Below, one piece after another: positions 57,115 through 64,000 of a stretch of 64,000 bases of DNA. Positions within the stretch are counted from its first letter, which is position 1. Each line of letters starts with the position of its first letter. Source of the DNA: Eurosta solidaginis (lineage: Eukaryota > Arthropoda > Insecta > Diptera > Tephritidae); contig NC_090319.1 of assembly GCF_040869045.1 (NCBI RefSeq), forward strand, positions 242,351,832 to 242,415,831. Direction: 5' to 3'. The notes under the pieces were generated by a model. It was not told where the DNA came from. It saw nothing but the letters and a program-made list of their open reading frames with translations, and did not search any database. Made by a program: the position numbers and the translations under genes.

Positions 57115-57430
57115 CGTACAGGAGCCCTGAAAATAACCCCGACGGCTGCACTGTATACCATTAAGCACATTCCACCTATAGACCTGGTGGCGTTAATAAC
57201 TGCAACGAGGCTAAGGGCCCCAGGACAGCTTGAGCGCAGACCACATGGCCATAGTAGTATAGCGTAATCAATTAGAGGACGATGGACTACCTTATAGGGG
57301 CTATTAAAACCACAATAAAAGTGTATGATTGACGCAAGGGTGCCAAATGGCGGACGAGGTGATACATGTATACACCGATGCACATAGGTAGATTTTAGAT
57401 ATTTAGGCGGCCATAATTGAATTTCTGAAA
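57115..57430 (+). pseudogene. I/R1-like LINE, RT-to-RNase H linker fragment
   Basis: Reads RALKITPTAALYTIKHIPPI, DLVALITATRLRAPGQLERR and PHGHSSIA, the region between RT and RNase H in LINEs of this type, where the usual text is a T-P-T-x-A-L block followed by P-x-D-L. Later EVIHVYTDAHR corresponds to the start of RNase H (compare KHVYADGSK at 36915). The rest of RNase H is lost. Confidence 0.7.
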
Positions 57431-57770
57431 GTTGCAACAATTACAAAAAAAAGCACTCCCACAGCTTAAGAATAGACAGGGATTGAGTAATTGTGATGGA
57501 TTCTGATATTTCAGGTAAATACTAACATTATTAATCGTGTTTGTGATTTGTAAAATACAAATTGATAAAGAACCTATTTTATTTAGGATATTAAAAAAAT
57601 TTTTAATTTTTGGTGTACAAAACCAGTTTTGTTATGTTTCCAAGTCCCTCCAAGAGAAAAATTAGTTTTGAACAGGGTACTTGGTACAATTAGCTTGCCC
57701 ATTGCATTAAATTTAGCTGCAGATACCTGCATTTCATTTTAATATTATAGTAAAGTGTGAAAAATAAAAA
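57431..57770 (+). repeat. Repeat shared with 61222-61445
   Basis: AATACTAACATTATTAATCG, ACAAAACCAGTTTTGTTATG, GGTACTTGGTACAATTAGCT and GCCCATTGCATTAAATTTAG, then CTGCAGATAC recur in the same order at 61222-61445. Unclassified. Confidence 0.75.
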
Positions 57771-58364
57771 TCTATATATGTATATAGAAGGAAAGGCTAA
57801 AATGTGTGTTAGTTGGTCGCCGGTGTTTGAAGAGATGCGTCAGTCAATTTTGTTCAAACGTGGACCAGGGTACCCCTAGAATGTGTTTATACAATATGGA
57901 TATCAAATGAAAGCCGTTGGTGAGAGCTGTAAAATAATTTTCATTGTGATATTCGATTTAGTCGCATCAACCTGGCAAAACTGATAAATATGCATGCGAA
58001 GCCGAAATAGAGACATGAATTAATAATACCCACATACCTATTTATATACGTCCTATTGGATTTGCTTGAAATTTGGTATATAAATTTGCCTATGTTAGGT
58101 TTTACGATCCTTTGTTCCGACCAGAGACGGACTAGGACTGAGACTCGGAGTGGGACTGGGACTAGAAAAAAAGATATAGACTGAGAGAGAGATAGAATGA
58201 GAGGAAGATGGAGATAGATGAAGCGAAAAAGACGGAGGTAGGAGTGAATAAAAGGATTAGGAAAAAGTGAAGAGGGGGAGGGCAGAGCTAGACGGTAAAA
58301 CCTTTTTAAAATGTATGCAGGTAGGCAAAATTTAGGCCAGAACAACGTCTGCTGGGTCTGCTAG
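57771..58364 (+). mobile_element. Non-autonomous Helitron, copy 3
   Basis: Begins TCTATATATGTATATAGAAG after an A and ends ACAACGTCTGCTGGGTCTGC, then TAG before a T. The 3' half matches the 21844 and 61934 copies. The 5' end differs (TCTATATATG in place of TCTAATATAT), suggesting a related subfamily or a 5'-swapped element. No coding capacity. Confidence 0.85.
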
Positions 58365-58475
58365 TATATATATATATATATAATAACACCTATTAATGGT
58401 TCGTGCTTCTAAAAATTGTACAATGTAAAGACTGTTTGCAAAGAACAAAGCCAACAACAATTGTGTAGCTTTATT

Positions 58476-60424
58476 AAGCCTTGGATTCCTTGGAAAACGG
58501 TGCTGATATATTACGACCTCTCAAGAACGGTCGTTATACTTAAAGTCATTACCGGCACCACTTTTTTGTAAAGCTGGGAGAGATTATCCAGCCGATTCCA
58601 TAGATGATATTTTTACTTTTTATTTTCTTTTTATCCTCAGCTGAGCAGAGCTCACAGAGTATATTAACCTTGTTCGCATAACGGTAATCCGTAACTGCAT
58701 AAACTAATCGAGATAGATATAGACTTCTATATATCAAAATGATCTGGGTGAAAAAAGAAGTTCATTTAGCCATGTCCGTCCATCCGTCTGTCCGTCCGTC
58801 TGTAAACACGATAACTTGAGTAAATTTTGAGGGCGTGGCGCCGCCCACTTTTAAAAGAAGTTAATTTAAAAGTTTTGCAAGCTGTAATTTGGCAGCCGTT
58901 GAAGATATCATGATGAAATTTGGTAGGCACGTTACTCCTATTACTATATGTATGCTCAATAAAAATAAGCGAAATCGGATGACGAACACGCCCACTTAAA
59001 AAAAAAATTTTTTTAAGTCAAATTTTAACAAAAAATTAATATCTTTACAGTATAAAAGTAAATTATGTCAACATTCGACTCCAGTAATAATATGGTGCAA
59101 CAAAATAAAAAGATAAAAGAAAATTTCAAAATGGGCGAAACTCCGCCCTTTTTCATTTAATTCGTCTAGAATACTTTTAATGCGATAAGTCGAACAAAAA
59201 TTTACCAATCCTTATGAAATTTGGTAGGGAAATAGATTCTGTGACGATAACAGTGTTCTGTGAAAATGGTCGAAATCGGTTGAAGCCACGCCCAGTTTTT
59301 ATACACAGTCGACCGGTGGCCCTTCCGATCGGCCGTTAACACGATAACTTGCGCAAAAAACGATATATCTTAACTAAACTTAGTTCACGTACTTATCTGA
59401 AGTCACTTTATCTTGGTATAAAATATGGCCGAAATCCGACTATGACCACGCCCACTTTTCCGATATCGAAAATTACGAAAAATGAAAAAAATGTCATAAT
59501 TCTGTACCAAATATGAAAAAAGAGATGAAATATGGTAATTGGATGGTATATTGACGCAAAATATAACTTTAGAAAAAACTTTGTAAAATGAGTGTGACAC
59601 CAACCATATTAAGTAGAAGAAAATGAAAAAGTTCTGCAGGACGAAATCAAAAGCCCTTGGAATCTAGGGAGGAATACTGTTCGTGGTATGACATATATAA
59701 ATAAATTAGCCGTACCCGACAAAAGATGTTCTGGGGTCACCATGGTCCACATTTTGGTCGATATCTCGAAAACGCCTTCACATATACAACTAATGGCTAC
59801 TCCCTTTTAAAACCCTCATTAATACTTTTAATTTGATACCCATATCGTACAAACACATTCTAGAGTCACCCTTGGTCCACCCTTATTGCGATATCTCGAA
59901 AAGGCGTCCACCAAAGAACTAAGGCCAACTACGTTTTAAATAATCATTAAGACCTTTCATTTGATACACATGTCATACAAACACATTCAAGGGTTACCGT
60001 AGGTTCATTTTGCTAAATGGTGATTTTCCCTTATTTTGTCTCCAAAGCTCTCAGCTGAGTATGTAATGTTCGGTTACACCCGAACTTAGCCTTCCTTACT
60101 TGTTCGTTGTGCTTTTGTTTTTATATTTATGAATAGATTTTCAAAGACAAATTTGAAGTCTGATTTTTGGATTATTTTCCAGATATTTTACAAAATATTC
60201 ACCACTTTGAGCATGACGGTGAGAAAAAACTTTGATCAACGAGTTTGTACCGTCATGACGGCCGTAATATTTATTGTATTGCCGCCATATTATATTAAGG
60301 TGCACGTCATCGTCTTCTTAGTTTCCACGTAATTACTTTTACATTTCAACGTTTCTGACAAGGTCCTCTAACTCCATGTAAATGCCTCTATATAGCAGCA
60401 CCGCGTTCGAGGAAACCAAGCCTT
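58476..60424. mobile_element. MITE with GGCTTGGTTTCC-type TIRs, copy 4, split by HINE copy D
   Basis: The left end AAGCCTTGGATTCCTTGG, then AAAACGGTGCTG, and the right end GCAGCACCGCGTTCGAGG, then AAACCAAGCCTT, form one MITE. The right internal part (GAGTTTGTACCGTCATGACG) matches copies 1 and 2. HINE copy D occupies 58628-60102, so the left and right portions are about 150 and 320 bp. Confidence 0.8.
58628..60102 (+). mobile_element. HINE/DINE-like repeat, copy D (complete ends)
   Basis: 5' TTTTTATCCTCAGCTGAG; 3' subterminal CTCAGCTGAGTAT (60050-60062); hairpin GTTCGG-TTACAC-CCGAAC (60068-60085); end TTAGCCTTCCTTACTTG before TT. An internal deletion joins GAGTAAATTTTGAGG to GCGTGGCGCCGCCCAC near 58832. 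The 130-bp array has about two units. Similarity with copy C stops on both sides at the stated ends, which supports the boundaries. Confidence 0.85.
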
Positions 60425-60640
60425 AACAAACACATAAAGCATGCTGGTACGAAAGTATAAATTACGTCATGACTTGGGGGGTGTTTTTCAAAGAATGGAT
60501 TATCGCAGAAGTGCGGGTTAAATTCCCACTCCTGGCAGAAATGTCTTTGAGGAAACCTTTTGCGTCCTGTTGTACTTTGTATCGATTTTTAACACCTGTA
60601 TGTATGTTTGTAATACTATAGGCTAGGCGCGCAAAAGGGA
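60425..60640. other. No gene recognised
   Basis: GGGTTAAATTCCCACTCC near 60517 vaguely resembles a B box, but no A box or SINE body is visible. Confidence 0.35.
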
Positions 60641-60872
60641 GTTAGATAATACTTAGGAGACCCATCTAGCGGCACTTATTGAAGACGCGCGGTAGTGGTT
60701 AAATAATTTGCTACAAAACGATATGCGCTTAATAGCGGAGACACGAACCTCTGTTGGCCATAGTGTATAACCTATAGCTGAATGATGGGTTGCGATGAAA
60801 CGTGGGAACACTTAGTGGAGAATAGTGTAAAGATAAAATGGAGAGACACATTATAGTTTCAACTGAATATAA
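60641..60872 (+). repeat. Short interspersed repeat shared with 38240-38450
   Basis: GATAATACTTAGGAGACCCA, TCTAGCGGCAC, GCGGAGACACGAACC and CCTATAGCTGAATGATGG match the 38.2-kb copy in order. Confidence 0.7.
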
Positions 60873-61221
60873 CCCTGCAAAAATCGCGAGTACTCCATGC
60901 ATGCATGTATGGAGTACTCGCTATGGACCAAGCGAGTGCTCCAAAATTAACCACAATTCATACAAAAAATATGGTCCAATTAACATTGCGATGTCCTAGG
61001 ACTGGACCATATACTCCAGCTCAGCATTACATCAGAGTAATCCATGGAGTACCCACAGTCCAATAAACATCGTGTAGTGATTACAATCGTTAAAAACGAG
61101 CAATGATCGGCTTACAATATGTTCGTGTAGAAACATGAGTTGGTCCATTTCTGCATTAGGTACAGTGGAGTATAATGGTAAGTACTCCAGTGGACCACAT
61201 GATCCAACGATTTTTGCAGGG
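60873..61221. mobile_element. 349-bp TIR element with palindromic GAGTACTC motifs
   Basis: Perfect 14-bp TIRs: CCCTGCAAAAATCG at 60873-60886 and CGATTTTTGCAGGG at 61208-61221. Just inside the left TIR is a 36-bp near-perfect palindrome (GCGAGTACTCCATGCATG and CATGTATGGAGTACTCGC). Motifs GGAGTA/TACTCC and GGACCA/TGGTCC recur many times across the element. No coding capacity. Family unknown: CCCTG ends recall piggyBac, but no TTAA flank is present. Confidence 0.75.
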
Positions 61222-61445
61222 ATACTAACATTATTAATGTGTTTGTTATTTTTAAGAGTTATAAATTGATAAAAACCCATTTTAATCAGGATGTTAAAAA
61301 AATTTTTATTTTTTACTTTTGGTGTTCAAAACCAGTTTTGTTATGTTTGCAAGTCCGCCCAAGCGAAAATTAGTTACGAACATGGTACTTGGCACAATTA
61401 GCTTGCCCATTGCATTAAATTTAGCTGCAGATACTTGTAGATAGG
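61222..61445 (+). repeat. Repeat shared with 57431-57770
   Basis: Second copy of the repeat. It begins ATACTAACATTATTAATG directly after the TIR element. Confidence 0.75.
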
Positions 61446-61475
61446 GGGTTAGATACAGGGTTTGATATACCCTTG

Positions 61476-61775
61476 TTGCTGTACAACAAGAAAAATAGCC
61501 TCACTGTGCAGGTATTTTTTTAGTGTTACACATTGTAATATCTGTTCTAATATAACCGATTAGTTACACAAATTATTATGATTTTTCATAAAACGAATTA
61601 AAAATTTACCCAAGATAAAGACAGAACTAAGCTATTACACTTCTTGCTGTACAACAAGAAAAATAGCCTCACTGCCCAGGTATTTTTTAGTGTTACACAG
61701 TGTAATAACTATTTTTTTTAATATAACCGATTAATTACACATTTTATTATAATTTTTCATTTATTAAACAGTTTT
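61476..61775 (+). repeat. 168-bp tandem duplication
   Basis: TTGCTGTACAACAAGAAAAA, then TAGCCTCACTG starts at 61476 and again at 61644. Both units continue with CAGGTATTTTTT, AGTGTTACACA and AATATAACCGATTA text. Two units only. Function unknown. Confidence 0.85.
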
Positions 61776-61860
61776 AAGAAGATATAGGCAATAAAGTATT
61801 TTTGGCCGCCTAAAACTTGAAAATCTACCTATGTGCGCCGCTTGTAAACATTGTAATTTT

Positions 61861-63450
61861 TTTTAATATCAATAACAAAAACAATTGTATAAAGCAATAT
61901 GAGAATTTCTCCCTAATGAAATACAGATAATAATCTAATATATAAAATTCCTCTGTCACGGTTTTAGAGGCTTAACTCCTCCGAAACGGCTGAACCGATT
62001 TTCATGAAATTTTGTGAGCATATTGGGTAGGTATGAGAATCGGCCAACGTCTACCTTTTTTTCGCTACGTGCCTAGGGTCTTGAGATCAAAACGTGGACC
62101 CGGGTACCCCTAGAATGTGTTTATACAATATGGATATCAAAAGAAAGCTGTTGATGAGTGCTATAGTACAGGATAATTTTCATACAACTGGGAAGCTAGG
62201 GTATCGAGATATAGCCCAAAATGTGGACCCGGATACCCCTAGAATGTGTTTATACAATATGGATATCAAATGAAAGCTGTTGATGTATGCTTTAGTACAG
62301 AGTAAGTTCTAAACCGCTGGGTGACTACGGTCTCGAGGTATAGGCGAAAACATGGGCCCGGATACACCTAGAATGTGTTTTTATATTATGGGTATCAAAT
62401 TGAAGCTGTTGATGTGTGCTATAATACAAAGTAAGTTTTACACCGCTGAGTGACTAGGGTCTCGAGATATAGGCCAAAACATAGACCCGGATACCCCTAG
62501 AATGTGTGTGTACTATGGATATCAAATGAAAGCTGTTGCTGAGAGCTCTAAAGTTCATTGTGATATTCGATTTAGTCGCATCAACCTGGAATAACGGGTA
62601 AAGATGCATGCGAAGCCGAAATAAAGACAAGAATTAATAATACCCACATACCTATTTACATACGTCCTATTCGATTTGCCTGAAATTTCGTATATAAATT
62701 TGCCTATATTAGTATTTACGATGCTTTTTTCCGGTAAGTATACCAGATACGGACTGGGACTGGGATTAGGACTAGGACTGGGACTGAGACTTGGAATGGG
62801 ACTGGAACATAATACATACCACCCTCTGGGACTTGCAATAAGAGATGAAGAAGAAGGAGAAAAACTTGAGAGAAGAGAAAAGAGAGAAGGAGACAGAGAA
62901 AGACATAGAATGAGACGAAGATGGAGATGAAGCGAAAAAGACGGAGGGAGGAGTGAATAAAAAGATTAGGAAGAAGTGTAGAAGGATAGGGCAGAGTTAG
63001 ACGGAAAAAGCTTATTAAAATGTATGCAGATAGGCCATATTTAGGGCAGAACAACGTCTGCCGGGTCTGATAGTATTGATATAGTAGTGAACAGCGGAAG
63101 TACTGCTTATAAAATCAATGCTATAAACCCTATGTTACTAGGCTTTTGAAGCGCGCCTATAATTATTCCACATAATTAGGATTAAAAAGCATATAGAAAA
63201 GCATAGGAATAGCAACAAAAAGGCAAACATTTAGCGACCAATTGCAAAGCGAGCAGCGGGACATTCATATGGCTGAGTGGATAAGGCATCTATCTGCCTT
63301 TACACTAATATAAAGTATGAATGTTTGGGATTTCGAGAAGCTAGCTGATGAAAAAGTGAAATTCAGAAACATGTCTTAGTAACTATCGCCTAGTAACAAC
63401 AACAATTGTATAAATCAATATAAGCATACCTCGCTAATTAAATACAGATA
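61861..63450 (+). repeat. 380-bp tRNA-like repeat interrupted by a Helitron
   Basis: 61861-61933 and 63074-63450 are the two parts of a repeat also present at 37585-38220. The right part contains a tRNA-like A-box region ATGGCTGAGTGGATAAGGCA at about 63269-63288, and a degenerate B-box position (TTTGGGATTTCGAG). CAATTGTATAAA and AATACAGATAA recur at the end (63400-63450), implying a tandem unit of about 383 bp after removing the Helitron. Confidence 0.7.
61934..63073 (+). mobile_element. Non-autonomous Helitron, copy 4 (complete, exact ends)
   Basis: Starts TCTAATATATAA after A61933 and ends GGGTCTGATAG (CTAG mutated to ATAG) before T63074. The 3' hairpin GGCAGA-ACAACG-TCTGCC lies at 63045-63062, 11 bp from the end. 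Four 129-bp tandem units have CCTAGAATGTG near 62107, 62236, 62365 and 62494. A GGACTG minisatellite lies near 62753-62812. The empty site at 38149-38170 shows the boundaries exactly. Confidence 0.94.
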
Positions 63451-63479
63451 ACTATAATTATTACCAAAATATTCAATAT

Positions 63480-63665
63480 AATAAAATAAATACTTGACGC
63501 GATTTACCTCCGAGAGGATTAAGGAGTTTGTCTTTAAATTTGCATAGTGCTCGTTTCTATCTATTCCTACAAATCGGCGGGACAGAACCGTATGCCGACC
63601 CGACGGCAGCTGCAAGGTAGTAAATTTTCACTTAGTAGCTTTTCATGGCAGAAATACACGTGGAG
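63480..63665 (-). repeat. SINE body fragment (inverted)
   Basis: CGCGATTTACCTCCGAGAGG, ACAAATCGGCGGGACAG, CAAGGTAGTAAATTTTCACT and AGCTTTTCATGGCAGAAATA are the inverse of the SINE body. Diverged, no head. Confidence 0.7.
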
Positions 63666-63714
63666 TATATTCCAAACCCCTGCTTAGAAAAACTTTTTCT
63701 AATTGAAAGATGTA

Positions 63715-64000
63715 AGGCGCGATAACGTCCGAAGAGATCTAAGTCGCGATCCTCTTGATTTTCCCTACAAATTGCCCGGACGGGACCTACATTTTTTATG
63801 CCGACTTCGAACGGCATCTGCAAGGTAGATGAGTTTTCACTGAGAGCTTTTCATGGCAGAAATACACACGGAGTGCTTGCCAACACTGCTGAGGGGCGAC
63901 CCGGCTTAGAAAAATTTTCTTCTAATTGAAAAACTTTATTTCTAAAATTTTGATTGAAAGATATTTTCTTCAAATATTGAATGATGCTTTGCCCGTACTT
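63715..64000 (-). mobile_element. tRNA-derived SINE, truncated by the window edge
   Basis: The inverse of the SINE family: GGCGCGATAACGTCCGAAGA at the 3' side through GAGTTTTCACTGAGAGCTTT, GCCAACACTGCTGAGGGGCG, and TTTGATTGAAAG, then GATGCTTTGCCCG at the very end, where the tRNA head should begin just beyond 64000. Confidence 0.8.

Noticed and set aside
60505..60540. B-box-like GGGTTAAATTCCC as a tRNA or SINE
   Set aside because: No A box at the proper distance and no shared body with the SINE family.

Overview
The window looks like heterochromatin-like or intronic DNA from a dipteran insect. A tephritid fruit fly is my best guess, based on the mix of repeat families. It is AT-rich, has no operons or ribosome-binding sites, and almost every recognisable coding trace belongs to a transposable element (TE). 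Most of these genes are broken. I found no complete host gene. Two short stretches could be host coding sequence: a possible internal exon at 33639-33792 (+), and a cysteine-rich transmembrane reading frame at 50758-50982 (-) that abuts a repeat insertion.

Layout. 0-5.4 kb: a LINE 3' fragment, a TIR element (MITE), a GC-richer repeat and an inverted HINE-type copy. 5.5-10.95 kb: a large decayed autonomous Helitron (minus strand) with HUH Rep and Pif1-like helicase, ending in CTAG at 5485. 11-15 kb: LINE and small hairpin repeats. 15.0-17.5 kb: a full-length hAT transposon with 8-bp target duplications, itself carrying a 195-bp MITE with its own 8-bp duplication. 18-22.7 kb: Tc1-like relic, two MITEs, an unidentified coding relic and a non-autonomous Helitron. 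24-29 kb: SINE pieces and a nest of Helitron fragments inside a MITE inside a HINE-like repeat. 31-33 kb: HINE-type copy and a Jockey-like LINE tail. 35-38 kb: a long-TIR element split by a solo LTR, then an RNase H-bearing LINE. 40-46 kb: an old Ty3/gypsy-like copy into which a 3.3-kb LTR element, deleted for RT, has inserted. 46-53 kb: more LINE, HINE, SINE and hAT remains. 54.2-56.7 kb: a DNA transposon with about 40-bp TIRs and an unusual transposase-like gene. 57-64 kb: LINE, Helitron, MITE, HINE, TIR and tRNA-related repeats.

Main results. (1) The commonest repeat has the layout of a Helentron-associated element (HINE/DINE-like): a 13-bp 5' terminal motif repeated in inverted form before a 3' hairpin, plus a tandem array of about 130 bp. 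(2) The 130-bp unit of that array is visibly homologous to the 129-bp unit inside a different, CTAG-ending Helitron family in the same window, in the opposite orientation. (3) Several nested insertions are resolved to the base by target duplications or by empty copies of the same site elsewhere in the window. (4) The 54-56 kb transposon and the cysteine-rich reading frame at 50.7-51.0 kb are the least familiar objects here.

All family names come from motif recognition by eye. No database search was run.
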